From NCBI GenBank assembly GCA_050289805.1, contig JBNKGL010000002.1, forward strand, positions 124,001-188,000: a DNA stretch of 64,000 nucleotides. Direction: 5' to 3'. The translations under genes and the position numbers were made by a program. Positions within the stretch are counted from its first letter, which is position 1, and each line of letters begins with the position of its first letter. Source of the DNA: JAUILA01 sp050289805 (lineage in GTDB: Bacteria; Bacteroidota; Bacteroidia; Cytophagales; Cyclobacteriaceae). Positions 17,139 to 26,592 of this stretch are shown here, piece after piece. The notes under the pieces were generated by a model. It was not told the origin of the DNA. It saw only the letters and a list, made by a program, of their open reading frames with translations, and searched no databases.

Positions 17139-19595
17139 ATGCGAAAAATATCTTTCCGGGCACATATCCTGCCTCATCTGGTTGCTATTTTGGTGTTTTT
17201 AGTCGTCACCATTATTTTTTTCTCCCCGATTTTCTTCAGTGGACGGTCGCTCGATCAACATGATATAAATCAATGGAAAGGCGGGGCGCAGGAAATAATT
17301 GAAAATCGCGAAACCTCAGCAGAAGAGCCGCTTTGGACTAATTCAATGTTCAGTGGAATGCCAGCCTACCTGGTGGATGTCAAATGGAGCGACAGCCTGC
17401 TTACAAACTTTAAGATTGCTGTCTCTCTTGGATTGCCCCACCCGGTACGAAATGTGTTCCTGGCAATGGTCTCCTTCTATATTTTACTGCTTGTATTCAG
17501 GGTTCGTCCCTACCTGGCTATAGGTGGTGCACTTGCTTTCGGGTTGAGTAGTTACCTGATCATCGGACTGGCCGCAGGCCATAATGCACGAATCGGGGCT
17601 ATCGCATTTATGCCGTTAGTACTCGCGGGCATTCACCTTGCCTTTACCCGGAATCTCTGGCTGGGAGGCGCTCTCACTGCCCTTGCGGTTGCGCTCCAGT
17701 TGCGTGATAATCACCTTCAGATAACCTATTACCTGCTGTTTTTTGTAGTCCTGTATGGACTCATCCAGTTTATCTATTATCTGAGGGAAAGTAAGGTGAC
17801 AGCATTTCTGAAAACGGCAGGTATCCTTGTGCTCGCTGCACTTCTTGCGTTCGGAACCTTCTATGGAAAATTCAATTCTATCTCTGAATACAGCCGTTAT
17901 TCCATGCGGGGTGTTTCAGAACTTCAATCAGATCAGGATAACGGGGAAAATGAATCAGGTTTGAAGAAAGATTATGCTTTTCAGTATTCATACGGATTGT
18001 ATGAACCAATGACATTGTTCATCCCGAATTTTCTGGGTGGTACCAGTGCTCATTTATTCGTACAGGATGAGGACAGCGAAACATTACAGGCGCTGAGAAC
18101 CGCTCCCGATCCACAACTGGCTAATCAGCTGGCACGTTATTCAGGGGCATACTGGGGCCCGCAACCCTATTCATCTCCCTATTATGCCGGAGCCGTGATC
18201 GTATTTCTGTTTATCCTCGGTATTGTTTTCGCTGAAAAGCGATACGTAATCTGGCTTGTAACGATTTCAATTCTGGGTATTCTTCTAAGCTATGGTGATA
18301 ACCTGGCCTGGTTCAACTATGCCATGTTTGATTATTTTCCAGGCTATAACAAATTCAGGTCTGTAACATTTGCCATCATTCTACCATTATTGGCTATGCC
18401 ATTGCTCGGGATGATCGGTCTTGAAAGTCTGATGCAATCTAAGCCCGATCAAAAGAACCGAAAGAAACTTCTGATTGCTGTTGGCATACCTGCAGGTCTG
18501 TGCATCCTGATAGTGCTGTTTGCCGGTATGGCGGGATTTACAAGAGCTGGTGAGGAGCAGCTTCCTCAATGGTTTTTGAACGCCCTTCAGGATGACCGGG
18601 CTTCACTCATGCGGTCGGATGCGTTGCGCTCATTATTATTTGTGCTGCTTGGGGGTGCACTGGTTTATTTTGGTTGGATTGGAAAATTAAAACCCTTCAT
18701 CTGGGTGGCCGGTTTGGTGATTCTCGTTTTGGTGGATTCGTGGATGGTGGATGTACGTTATTTTGGTGATGACAATTACCGAAGAAAATCGGATAACAGC
18801 TTTTTCGTGGCAACGAATGCAGATAAGGAGATATTGAAGGATAAGCAACCAGGCTACCGGGTACTCAATTTGCAAAATCCGTGGAGCGAAGCCAGGACTT
18901 CCTATTTCCATCAGTCACTGGGGGGCTATCATGGTGCGAAGATCAGGCGTTACCAGGATTTGATCGATAATTGTATCGACCCCGAAATTCAGGAAATGAT
19001 CCAGGGGTTGCAATCTGGAAATTCAGATCTTTCAGGATATGGTGTTATCAATATGCTGAACACAAAATATATTGTATTCGGACCCGAACGGGATAACATT
19101 ATTCCCAATAATGCTATCAATGGAAATGCCTGGTTTGTGAATTCGGTTCTGCCGGTTGAGTCACCGGATGAGGAGCTTCAGCAGACATGTGAGATCGATA
19201 CGCGGCAGTCAGCAGTGGTGGATGTTACTAAATTCAGCGGCATCAGGAATCAATACCAGGCGGGCGGCTCCATAAGTGTTGAATCCTACCTTCCGAATCA
19301 CATTGTATATAAGACAGATAATCCTTCAGAAGGATTCGCGGTATTCTCTGAAATCTATTATCCGAAAGGTTGGAAAGTTACTATTGATGGAACAGAAGCT
19401 CAGATGATCAGGGCGAACTATGTGCTCAGGGCCCTGGAAATTCCTGCGGGTACGCATACAATAACGTTCTCATTCGAGCCCAGTACCTACGCAGTCGGAA
19501 ATACAATCATGTTGATCTCAATACTTCTCTTGTTTTTACTGTTTTTCGCAGCAATTGGATACAGTGTTGTTCAATGGCGGCGTGAAGCTGTCTGA
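17139..19595 (+). CDS. YfhO-family polytopic membrane protein
   Basis: An 818-aa membrane protein of the YfhO family, which has a GT-C-like layout of many membrane helices and a C-terminal extracytoplasmic domain. It begins with a membrane helix (LVAILVFLVVTIIFFSPIFF), then the family features FSGRSLDQHDINQWKGGAQE and EPLWTNSMFSGMPAYLVD. There are roughly a dozen hydrophobic segments, and near the C-terminus the domain with YPKGWKVTIDG and a final helix. Some Gram-positive YfhO proteins are involved in lipoteichoic acid glycosylation; in Bacteroidota the role is open. The gene overlaps the convergent M48 gene by 25 bases. Confidence 0.85.
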   Translation: MRKISFRAHILPHLVAILVFLVVTIIFFSPIFFSGRSLDQHDINQWKGGAQEIIENRETSAEEPLWTNSMFSGMPAYLVDVKWSDSLLTNFKIAVSLGLPHPVRNVFLAMVSFYILLLVFRVRPYLAIGGALAFGLSSYLIIGLAAGHNARIGAIAFMPLVLAGIHLAFTRNLWLGGALTALAVALQLRDNHLQITYYLLFFVVLYGLIQFIYYLRESKVTAFLKTAGILVLAALLAFGTFYGKFNSISEYSRYSMRGVSELQSDQDNGENESGLKKDYAFQYSYGLYEPMTLFIPNFLGGTSAHLFVQDEDSETLQALRTAPDPQLANQLARYSGAYWGPQPYSSPYYAGAVIVFLFILGIVFAEKRYVIWLVTISILGILLSYGDNLAWFNYAMFDYFPGYNKFRSVTFAIILPLLAMPLLGMIGLESLMQSKPDQKNRKKLLIAVGIPAGLCILIVLFAGMAGFTRAGEEQLPQWFLNALQDDRASLMRSDALRSLLFVLLGGALVYFGWIGKLKPFIWVAGLVILVLVDSWMVDVRYFGDDNYRRKSDNSFFVATNADKEILKDKQPGYRVLNLQNPWSEARTSYFHQSLGGYHGAKIRRYQDLIDNCIDPEIQEMIQGLQSGNSDLSGYGVINMLNTKYIVFGPERDNIIPNNAINGNAWFVNSVLPVESPDEELQQTCEIDTRQSAVVDVTKFSGIRNQYQAGGSISVESYLPNHIVYKTDNPSEGFAVFSEIYYPKGWKVTIDGTEAQMIRANYVLRALEIPAGTHTITFSFEPSTYAVGNTIMLISILLLFLLFFAAIGYSVVQWRREAV

Positions 19596-20863
19596 TCAAT
19601 TGCAGACAACCGACTGAGGAGCGGGGGGTGCGAATAGTTGACAAATACGTATGCCGGATGCGGATAAAGGTTACTCAGATTATCGACGGACAGTTTTTTC
19701 AATGCGTTTTTCATCGCATCCCCGCGATAGGTCATCGTTGCATAGGCATCCGCCTGGAATTCATGCCTTCGGCTGATAAGATTGGAGATGATGCCCAGGA
19801 TAGTTGATATGGGCGAGTAGAGAAGCGTGAATGTGAGGAGGTTCAAGTGTATCCCATAATTTTCAGCCCCGAGGGCGAATGAAAAGTTTTCATTGAATAT
19901 AACGCGGGACATGATAAAAAGCATGAGCCCCGTTTGTACTATGCTCAGGATGAATCCTTTCAGAATATGATTTCGTTTATAGTGTCCAATTTCATGGGCC
20001 AGTACCGCTACCAGCTCCTCCGTCGAATGATTTTGAATAAGTGTATCATACAGGACAACTTTTTTACGTTTGCCCAGACCTGAGAAGAATGCGTTTGACT
20101 TCGAGCTTCGTTTTGAGCCATCAATTACATAGATATTCTGAAGCGGAAAATCCACACTGCTGCTGTAGGCTTCAATGGCAGATTTCAGTTCACCTTCTTC
20201 GAGTGGGGTCAGTTTGTTAAAAAGAGGTACAATGAGACTTGTGTAGAATGCATTAATAAACAAGATGAACAAGGCTGCCACGATCCAGAAAATCCACCAG
20301 AAATCTGTTCCCATCTGTTCAATCAGGAAAATGAGCAGCAAAAGTATCGGGATTCCAATCAGGGCGCCCAGGAAATAGCCTTTGATCTTATCCACTAAAA
20401 ACGTTTTGATGCTGGACCTGTTGAAGCCGTATTTCTCTTCGATCACAAAGGTTCTGTAATATTGAAAGGGTAATGTTAAAATATCTGAAGCAATGAAAAT
20501 CACGCCGAAAAAGGCAATCGGCAGCCACAGATCACTTGTTACATATTCCCGAACCAGGTTGTCGATCCAGCCGAAACCCCCTAAATAAAGCATTAGAAAC
20601 GTGAGTGCAAATCCGGCAATACTGGTGAGTAGCCCGAATTTAGTCACATCCCGGTGGTACATGAGGGAGGACCGGTAACGATCTTTATCATAGAAAGCGC
20701 TGATTTCCGCAGGAATTTCAGATTTCTCCACCTTCAAATTGAAAATATCCAGTAGGGTATCCAGTATAAAACCTGTGGATACAATGATTAAAATGATCGT
20801 TAATAATGCGCCAGGGTCGTTGAACATGGTTTTGAAATTGTCCCAATTTGGGAATAATTCCAA
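19571..20863 (-). CDS. M48-family membrane metalloprotease (Ste24/CAAX-protease-like)
   Basis: A 430-aa integral membrane zinc protease of the Ste24/M48A type. The zinc motif HExxH appears in VLAHEIGHYKRNH, and the third ligand region is EFQADAYA. At least five hydrophobic segments precede and surround the site (ALLTIILIIVSTGFILDTLL, ALIGIPILLLLIFLIE, FWWIFWIVAALFILF). Family members cleave membrane-associated or misfolded envelope proteins. The ATG at 20863 gives a 12-residue polar lead; the ATG at 20827 is an alternative. It stands alone, and its 3' end is antisense to the last 25 bases of YfhO. Confidence 0.9.
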   Translation of the reverse strand: MELFPNWDNFKTMFNDPGALLTIILIIVSTGFILDTLLDIFNLKVEKSEIPAEISAFYDKDRYRSSLMYHRDVTKFGLLTSIAGFALTFLMLYLGGFGWIDNLVREYVTSDLWLPIAFFGVIFIASDILTLPFQYYRTFVIEEKYGFNRSSIKTFLVDKIKGYFLGALIGIPILLLLIFLIEQMGTDFWWIFWIVAALFILFINAFYTSLIVPLFNKLTPLEEGELKSAIEAYSSSVDFPLQNIYVIDGSKRSSKSNAFFSGLGKRKKVVLYDTLIQNHSTEELVAVLAHEIGHYKRNHILKGFILSIVQTGLMLFIMSRVIFNENFSFALGAENYGIHLNLLTFTLLYSPISTILGIISNLISRRHEFQADAYATMTYRGDAMKNALKKLSVDNLSNLYPHPAYVFVNYSHPPLLSRLSAIDQTASRRH

Positions 20864-20966
20864 AAATGGGAAATTGTTGACTGTGTGAATGCTCTGTTTT
20901 GGCGAAATTAAGGCATTTTTCTTTTTGGTATCGATTTTGGCATAGGAATGTCAACATCGATACTGG

Positions 20967-21098
20967 ATGAAGAAATTTTTTTACGATATGATTTCAAACT
21001 TAAAGCGCGAAGGACTGCTGTTGCCCATACTGCTGTTTACTTCTGCCGTATTGATACTTTTTTATGAGTTAGTCAGTTTCATCATCGTGAACATTTAG
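20967..21098 (+). CDS. Possible 43-aa single-span membrane miniprotein
   Basis: A short frame, ATG at 20967 to TAG at 21096-21098, lies in the 375-base gap between the M48 gene and sdhC. It encodes a basic N-terminus (MKKFFYDMISNLKRE) followed by an almost unbroken hydrophobic stretch (GLLLPILLFTSAVLILFYE), a plausible membrane span. No homologue is known to me. A second frame from the ATG at 20948 (39 aa, not hydrophobic) overlaps it and is less convincing. It could instead be chance coding in an AT-rich region. Confidence 0.35.
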   Translation: MKKFFYDMISNLKREGLLLPILLFTSAVLILFYELVSFIIVNI

Positions 21099-21167
21099 TC
21101 TTTAAATTGTTCATATGACAAGTAATGAGGTATTCTAATTTAGAATGTCTTAAAATAGTGGGACATA

Positions 21168-21198
21168 TTGGAAGATAGACATGCCGGGAGTAACTTTG
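21168..21198 (+). promoter_or_regulatory. Promoter of the sdhCAB operon
   Basis: TTG at 21168-21170 and TAACTTTG at 21191-21198 are separated by 20 bases, which matches the Bacteroidota housekeeping promoter (TTG, about 20 bases, TAnnTTTG). Transcription would begin near 21204, about 35 bases before the sdhC ATG. This is the best promoter match in the window. Confidence 0.65.
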
Positions 21199-21238
21199 GT
21201 GCGTCTGGAAATTCATTTAAAACCCTGAAATTGATTAT

Positions 21239-21916
21239 ATGAGTTGGTTGACAAATGCCTTGTCGAGTACCCTGGGCCGCAAATTATTGATGGCGGCGAC
21301 AGGTTTATTTCTTATTATTTTTCTGGTGGTACATCTGGCCGGGAATCTGCAGTTGCTCGCAGACGACGGAGGAGAGTCGTTTAACGTGTACGCTAAGTTC
21401 ATGACAACGAATTCCATCATCAAGACTACATCGTATCTGCTGTACGCCACTTTCGTGATCCATATTATCTGGGCACTGTTGCTTACGATCAAGAACCGTA
21501 GTGCACGCCCTGTGGGATACAAGGTTTCCGGTGCTTCAACAAACAGTACCTGGAGCTCGCGAAATATGGGCTTTCTTGGAACCATTGTTTTCATTTTCCT
21601 CGTGATCCACCTAGATAATTTTTGGTGGAAGATGAAATTCGGGGATATTCCGATGACGGAATATGGCGGCGTTGAATACAAGGACCTGTACACAGTGGTG
21701 AGCACTGCATTTGGCCAACTCTGGCTGGTGATCCTGTACGTGGTTGCCATGATCGGTCTGATGTTCCATTTGTTCCATGGATTTCAAAGTGCGTTTCAAA
21801 CCCTCGGACTTAATCACCCCAAGTACAATCCGGCTATTAAGGTAGTTGGATCTCTGATTGCCATCGTGATTCCTGCATTGTTTGCAAGTATTCCGATCCT
21901 GATGTACCTGAACTAA
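21239..21916 (+). CDS. sdhC: Succinate dehydrogenase cytochrome b subunit
   Basis: A 225-aa membrane anchor of succinate dehydrogenase/fumarate reductase, single-subunit b558 type (TIGR02046-like). It has five hydrophobic segments, beginning RKLLMAATGLFLIIFLVVHL. Candidate heme b ligands are the His residues in FLVVHLAGN, FVIHIIWAL, LVIHLDNFWW and MFHLFHGFQSA. It delivers electrons from SdhB to menaquinone. It is the first gene of sdhCAB; sdhA follows after 26 bases. Confidence 0.94.
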   Translation: MSWLTNALSSTLGRKLLMAATGLFLIIFLVVHLAGNLQLLADDGGESFNVYAKFMTTNSIIKTTSYLLYATFVIHIIWALLLTIKNRSARPVGYKVSGASTNSTWSSRNMGFLGTIVFIFLVIHLDNFWWKMKFGDIPMTEYGGVEYKDLYTVVSTAFGQLWLVILYVVAMIGLMFHLFHGFQSAFQTLGLNHPKYNPAIKVVGSLIAIVIPALFASIPILMYLN

Positions 21917-21942
21917 GTGAGCATTATAAAATTAGCGAATAG

Positions 21943-23877
21943 ATGAATCTAGATTCTAAAATACCGGAAGGCCCGTTAGCGGAGAAATGGGATAAGCATA
22001 AATTCAACATTAAACTCGTTAACCCTGCGAATAAGCGAAAGTATGACATTATCGTTGTGGGAACGGGTCTTGCAGGCGCTTCTGCTGCCGCATCATTTGG
22101 TGAGCTTGGATACAATGTGAAAGCGTTTTGTTTTCAGGATAGTCCGAGACGGGCGCATAGTATCGCGGCGCAGGGTGGAATTAATGCTGCCAAGAATTAT
22201 CAGAATGACGGCGACAGTGTTTTCAGATTATTTTATGATACTATCAAGGGCGGTGATTACCGTTCTCGTGAAGCAAATGTTTACCGCCTGGCGCAGGTGA
22301 GTGTAAATATTATAGATCAATGTGTGGCTCAGGGTGTGCCGTTTGCACGTGAGTATGGCGGACTGCTGGCCAACCGGTCATTCGGTGGTGCCCAGGTCTC
22401 ACGAACTTTCTATGCCCGCGGCCAGACAGGACAGCAATTACTCTTAGGAGCCTACAGTGCGTTAAGTCGCCAGGTTGCTAACGGCAAGGTACAGATGTTC
22501 CCTCGTCATGAGATGCTGGACCTGGTACTTGTTGACGGAAAAGCCCGCGGGATCGTCACGCGAAACTTGATCACAGGCAAGATTGAGTCGCACAGCGCTC
22601 ATGCTGTGGTACTTGCGACAGGTGGATATGGAAACGTATTTTACCTGTCGACGAATGCGATGGGATCGAATGCGACCGCCGCGTGGCGTGCGCATAAGAA
22701 AGGTGCACTGTTCGCCAACCCATGCTTTACGCAGATTCACCCAACCTGTATTCCAGTTTCGGGAGATCATCAGTCGAAGCTAACCCTGATGTCTGAGTCG
22801 TTGCGTAATGACGGCCGGGTTTGGGTTCCCAAAACGGTTGAGGATGCCGAAAAAATCAGAAATGGAAGTTTGAAGCCAACTGATCTTCCTGAAGGCAAAC
22901 GGGACTATTACCTTGAAAGAAAATACCCTTCATTCGGAAACCTGGTGCCAAGGGATGTAGCCTCGCGGAATGCCAAGTATGTATGCGATGAGGGACGTGG
23001 TGTTAATAAAACCGGGCTTGCCGTATTCCTTGATTTTGCAGATGCTATTAAACGGGATGGTAAGGATCTCATTGCCAGTAAATATGGAAACCTGTTTGAT
23101 ATGTACGAACAAATCACAGGTGATAATCCATATGAAACACCTATGAAGATATTCCCTGCAGTTCATTATACCATGGGTGGATTGTGGGTAGATTATAATT
23201 TGCAAACGTCGATACCCGGCCTTTATGCAATCGGGGAGGCTAACTTCTCTGATCACGGTGCAAACCGATTGGGCGCAAGTGCGCTGATGCAGGGTCTTGC
23301 CGATGGCTATTTTGTAATCCCTTATACCATAGGTGATTACCTGGCGCAAACGCCTTATGATAAGATTTCGGTTGATCATGATGCATTTAAAAAGGCTGAA
23401 AGTGAAGTTTCAGGTAAGATAGAAAAGCTTCTTGCCGTGAATGGCAAAAAGACTGTAGATCAGTTCCATAAGGAATTGGGTCATATCATGTGGGAGTATT
23501 GTGGCATGTCACGGAATGCTGAAGGCCTCAAAAAGGCCAAAGGAGAGATTCAGAAGCTGCGCGAGGAATTCTGGAATGACGTGAAAGTAGTAGGAGGAAA
23601 TGATGAACTTAATCAGTCGCTTGAAAAAGCAAATCGTGTTGCCGACTTCCTGGAACTCGGTGAACTCATGATTGACGATGCCTACAACCGGGATGAGTCC
23701 TGTGGAGGGCATTTCCGTGAGGAATCCCAGACCGAAGAGGGGGAAGCCAAGCGTAAGGATGACGAATACAGCTATGTGGCGGCCTGGGAATATACAGGCC
23801 CCGAGAAACCTGAAATTCTTCAGAAGGAATCGCTGGTATTCGAGAATGTTAAGTTGACACAACGTAGTTATAAGTAA
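21943..23877 (+). CDS. sdhA: Succinate dehydrogenase/fumarate reductase flavoprotein subunit
   Basis: A 644-aa FAD-binding subunit that oxidises succinate in the TCA cycle or works in reverse as fumarate reductase. The N-terminal dinucleotide-binding motif is VGTGLAGASAAASFGELG. The flavin His region reads SPRRAHSIAAQGGINAAK, and the catalytic region includes HPTCIPVSGDH. Later GEANFSDHGANRLGASALMQ contains the expected FAD and substrate contacts. The length fits the Bacteroidota and epsilonproteobacterial type that pairs with a five-helix cytochrome b. Gap of 25 bases to sdhB. Confidence 0.97.
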   Translation: MNLDSKIPEGPLAEKWDKHKFNIKLVNPANKRKYDIIVVGTGLAGASAAASFGELGYNVKAFCFQDSPRRAHSIAAQGGINAAKNYQNDGDSVFRLFYDTIKGGDYRSREANVYRLAQVSVNIIDQCVAQGVPFAREYGGLLANRSFGGAQVSRTFYARGQTGQQLLLGAYSALSRQVANGKVQMFPRHEMLDLVLVDGKARGIVTRNLITGKIESHSAHAVVLATGGYGNVFYLSTNAMGSNATAAWRAHKKGALFANPCFTQIHPTCIPVSGDHQSKLTLMSESLRNDGRVWVPKTVEDAEKIRNGSLKPTDLPEGKRDYYLERKYPSFGNLVPRDVASRNAKYVCDEGRGVNKTGLAVFLDFADAIKRDGKDLIASKYGNLFDMYEQITGDNPYETPMKIFPAVHYTMGGLWVDYNLQTSIPGLYAIGEANFSDHGANRLGASALMQGLADGYFVIPYTIGDYLAQTPYDKISVDHDAFKKAESEVSGKIEKLLAVNGKKTVDQFHKELGHIMWEYCGMSRNAEGLKKAKGEIQKLREEFWNDVKVVGGNDELNQSLEKANRVADFLELGELMIDDAYNRDESCGGHFREESQTEEGEAKRKDDEYSYVAAWEYTGPEKPEILQKESLVFENVKLTQRSYK

Positions 23878-23902
23878 TCCCTAAGGATAGAAATATTTAA
23901 GT

Positions 23903-24652
23903 ATGAAGATTACATTAAAAGTTTGGAGACAGAAGAACGCCAACGACAAAGGCGGATTAGTAACCTATAAACTGGATGACGTGTCGCCGGATATGTCTTT
24001 TCTTGAAATGTTTGATGTCCTGAACGAAGATTTAGTACAAAAAGGAGAGGACCCTGTGCATTTCGACCATGATTGCCGTGAAGGTATATGTGGTATGTGC
24101 AGTATGTATATCAATGGAAAACCACATGGCCCCAAGCAGACAACCACATGTCAGCTCCATATGAGGAGCTTCAGGGATGGGGATACGATTACTGTTGAAC
24201 CATGGCGTGCGAAGGCATTTCCTGTCGTCAAAGACCTGGTTGTTGACCGTGGCTCATTTGACAGGATCATTCAGGCTGGCGGTTATGTTTCGGTAAATAC
24301 AGGAGGTGTCCCGGATGCCAATGAAATTCCGATTCCCAAATCAATTGCTGACGAGGCTTTTGATTCTGCAACATGTATTGGATGCGGTGCCTGTGTGGCA
24401 GCATGTAAAAATGCTTCCGCCATGTTGTTTACATCCGCTAAGATTTCACAGCTTGCCATGCTCCCCCAGGGACAGGTAGAGCGGAAATCGCGTGCTGAAA
24501 AAATGATTGCGCAGATGGATGCTGAAGGATTCGGGGCATGTACAAATACGGGTGCCTGTTCAGCCGAATGCCCGAAAGGTATCAAGCTCGAGAATATTGC
24601 GCGGATGAACCGTGAGTATTTCAGCGCGGAGGCTTCTTCCGAGAACCTATAA
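23903..24652 (+). CDS. sdhB: Succinate dehydrogenase/fumarate reductase iron-sulfur subunit
   Basis: A 249-aa protein that carries the electron wire between SdhA and SdhC. The N-terminal [2Fe-2S] domain has CREGICGMCSMYINGKPHG and a further Cys in TTCQLHMR. The C-terminal ferredoxin-like domain has CIGCGACVAACKN and CTNTGACSAECPKGI for the [4Fe-4S] and [3Fe-4S] clusters. It is the last gene of sdhCAB and is followed by a symmetrical terminator. Confidence 0.97.
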   Translation: MKITLKVWRQKNANDKGGLVTYKLDDVSPDMSFLEMFDVLNEDLVQKGEDPVHFDHDCREGICGMCSMYINGKPHGPKQTTTCQLHMRSFRDGDTITVEPWRAKAFPVVKDLVVDRGSFDRIIQAGGYVSVNTGGVPDANEIPIPKSIADEAFDSATCIGCGACVAACKNASAMLFTSAKISQLAMLPQGQVERKSRAEKMIAQMDAEGFGACTNTGACSAECPKGIKLENIARMNREYFSAEASSENL

Positions 24653-24670
24653 TCATAGAGCGAAGAGCAT

Positions 24671-24701
24671 AAAAAAAGCGCTGAATTTCAGCGCTTTTTT
24701 T
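24671..24701. terminator. Perfect bidirectional terminator between sdhB and a lipoprotein gene
   Basis: Seven A, GCGCTGAA, a central T, TTCAGCGC and seven T form a perfect 15-base inverted repeat. Because it has a T-run on both strands, it can terminate sdhCAB on the plus strand and the convergent lipoprotein gene on the minus strand. It is the only convergent pair in the window with room for such an element. Confidence 0.9.
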
Positions 24702-24723
24702 ATTTGGTTTGTGGTGAAGTTTT

Positions 24724-25323
24724 TTAGACCCCGCCCTGTTCGATGATTCCCCACGCAATCAATCCGACACCAATAATGATGGCTACCGCACCGATTCCGC
24801 CTGAAGCGAGGATCGCAATGATAATACCGGCAGCAGCCACAACAATACCAATGAATATCTTCTTATTCATGGCTTGCGCTGAATCGGTATCCTTCACGCT
24901 TTTAATTTCTTTGATTTCACGTACAAGTTGCTTCTTTACTTGTTTGTGCGCCCGCTTTTCTTCTTTACGGATCTCCTTCTGCAATTCTTTCTGATCAAGC
25001 TCTGATGACTTCAGGTTGGCAACATTCTCCTTATGCTCCTCAACAATTTTCTTGATAGAAGGAATTTCTGCCAGTTGTGCTACAACAGCTTTCTTATCTG
25101 TGCTGGCAACCATTGTTTCCGGTGCTTCTTCCGGAGCCTGGGTTATCACATCTTGTTCTTCTTCAACTGCTTTCACAGGGTCATTTTTTACAACCTGGGT
25201 TTCCCCTTTGTAGAACTCCCGTGAATTATTGAAACTGGCTGTGTATTTTGGAGTACATGATGAAAAGATGAATCCCCCAAAAAGAAAGGCAAGCAGGCTA
25301 ATTTTAGTAACTTTCTTCAACAT
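24724..25323 (-). CDS. Predicted lipoprotein with a charged helix and two C-terminal spans
   Basis: A 199-aa protein that I do not recognise. The N-terminus is a lipoprotein signal (MLKKVTKISLLAFLFGGFIF, then Ser-Ser-Cys), giving a lipidated Cys near residue 23. Residues about 45-75 are acidic. Residues about 85-145 form a long highly charged helix, probably coiled coil (QKELQKEIRKEEKRAHKQVK). The C-terminus has a Gly/Ala/Ile-rich hydrophobic segment (KKIFIGIVVAAAGIIIAILA) and a second one ending IIEQGGV, which may be one hairpin in the membrane. Lipid anchor plus hydrophobic C-terminus suggests an envelope linker. It stands alone, opposite sdhCAB. Confidence 0.7.
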   Translation of the reverse strand: MLKKVTKISLLAFLFGGFIFSSCTPKYTASFNNSREFYKGETQVVKNDPVKAVEEEQDVITQAPEEAPETMVASTDKKAVVAQLAEIPSIKKIVEEHKENVANLKSSELDQKELQKEIRKEEKRAHKQVKKQLVREIKEIKSVKDTDSAQAMNKKIFIGIVVAAAGIIIAILASGGIGAVAIIIGVGLIAWGIIEQGGV

Positions 25324-25410
25324 AGTATTTAATTTTAATTAGGTTGAATAATGAATTTTTAAATTACGGATTAATTTTTTAAATGAAACCCCATCAATAA
25401 AGAAAATGTT

Positions 25411-26562
25411 TTGCATTATAAATTGAAACAACGCATTATCATTCAATGCTTTCCGCATCTCTCGCAATGGCTTGAACAGGAGATAGCAGCACTTGGATTC
25501 CAAATCGAGCGTGTAGAGCGAACTGCTGTATGGATCCAGGGAAACCTGGAGGATACCATGCGTTTGAATCTGAATCTTCGTACCGCCAACAGGGTCTTAT
25601 TGCTGATTGATGAATTCAGGGCGCCGGGACCAGATGTTCTTTACAAGGAATTATTGCGCGTACCGTGGGAGAAAATCATACCTGAAAAAGGCTATGTAAG
25701 TGTTCACGGATATGTGAAAAATGATCATATACGCGACAACAGGTTCGCTTTTATGAAAATGAAAGATGCCATTGTTGACAGGATGAGTGATAAACTCGGG
25801 GTTCGGCCGGATTCAGGTCCGGATATGTCCGGCACCGTCATTTACCTTCACTGGGTTGAAAATACAGTGGCCGTTTACCTGGATACTTCCGGTGAGACAA
25901 TTGCCAAACATGGCTACCGGAAAATTCCCGGGAAGGCGCCCATGATGGAAGCACTCGCGGCGGCAGTGGTGATGGCTACCGGATGGGATAAACGTTCTGT
26001 TTTCATTAATCCGATGTGTGGAAGCGGAACATTGGCCATTGAAGCCGCATTGATGGCACGAAACATTTCCCCGGGAAGTTTCCGTACGAATTACGGATTT
26101 ATGCATTGCAACTGGTATCGGCCTGAAACATGGACGGCCATCAGTTCCAAATCTTCCGGAAAGTCCGGAGATACTCCGGTTATCATTGCTTCCGACCATG
26201 ACTCCCAGGCAATTCAGGCAGCGAAAATGAACGCGCGCGCGGCAGGAGTTGAAGATATGATCACTTTTGAACAATGTGATTTTACTGAAACCACCATTCC
26301 GGAAGGCGAAGGCATCCTCATTGTTAATCCGGAATACGGTGAACGCCTGGGAGTAACCAATGCGTTGGAAACGGTATATAGTAATATAGGAGATTTCTTT
26401 AAGTCCCGGGGCAAGGGCAAAAAGGGATTTGTTTTTACCGGTAACCCTGACCTGGCCAAAAAGATTGGCCTGAGGACGAGCAGCCGGACACCATTTCTGA
26501 ATGCGCGCATCGAATGCCGTTTACTTGAATACGAATTATATGCCGGATCCAGAAAAAAGTAA
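25411..26562 (+). CDS. THUMP-domain class I RNA methyltransferase (RlmL/TrmN-like)
   Basis: A 383-aa SAM-dependent methyltransferase with an N-terminal ferredoxin-like/THUMP region (about 1-160) and a Rossmann methyltransferase domain. Motif I appears in INPMCGSGTLAIEAALMARN, and the catalytic loop, usually NPPYGERL, reads NPEYGERLG. The family methylates guanosine N2 in 23S rRNA or tRNA; the exact target cannot be told. The start is a TTG at 25411. The upstream stop at 25384 leaves no ATG or GTG, and the protein sequence begins sensibly (KLKQRIIIQCFPHLSQWLEQ). The patatin gene follows after 30 bases. Confidence 0.85.
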   Translation: MHYKLKQRIIIQCFPHLSQWLEQEIAALGFQIERVERTAVWIQGNLEDTMRLNLNLRTANRVLLLIDEFRAPGPDVLYKELLRVPWEKIIPEKGYVSVHGYVKNDHIRDNRFAFMKMKDAIVDRMSDKLGVRPDSGPDMSGTVIYLHWVENTVAVYLDTSGETIAKHGYRKIPGKAPMMEALAAAVVMATGWDKRSVFINPMCGSGTLAIEAALMARNISPGSFRTNYGFMHCNWYRPETWTAISSKSSGKSGDTPVIIASDHDSQAIQAAKMNARAAGVEDMITFEQCDFTETTIPEGEGILIVNPEYGERLGVTNALETVYSNIGDFFKSRGKGKKGFVFTGNPDLAKKIGLRTSSRTPFLNARIECRLLEYELYAGSRKK

Positions 26563-26592
26563 TACATTATATCATGCCCGCAAGCATTGAGT

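Noticed and set aside
20948..21067. A 39-codon frame overlapping the candidate membrane miniprotein
   Set aside because: It has no hydrophobic span, signal or family pattern; the alternative frame from 20967 is more protein-like.
21235..21750. A 171-codon minus-strand frame opposite sdhC
   Set aside because: sdhC is part of a clear sdhCAB operon; the opposite frame is a shadow.
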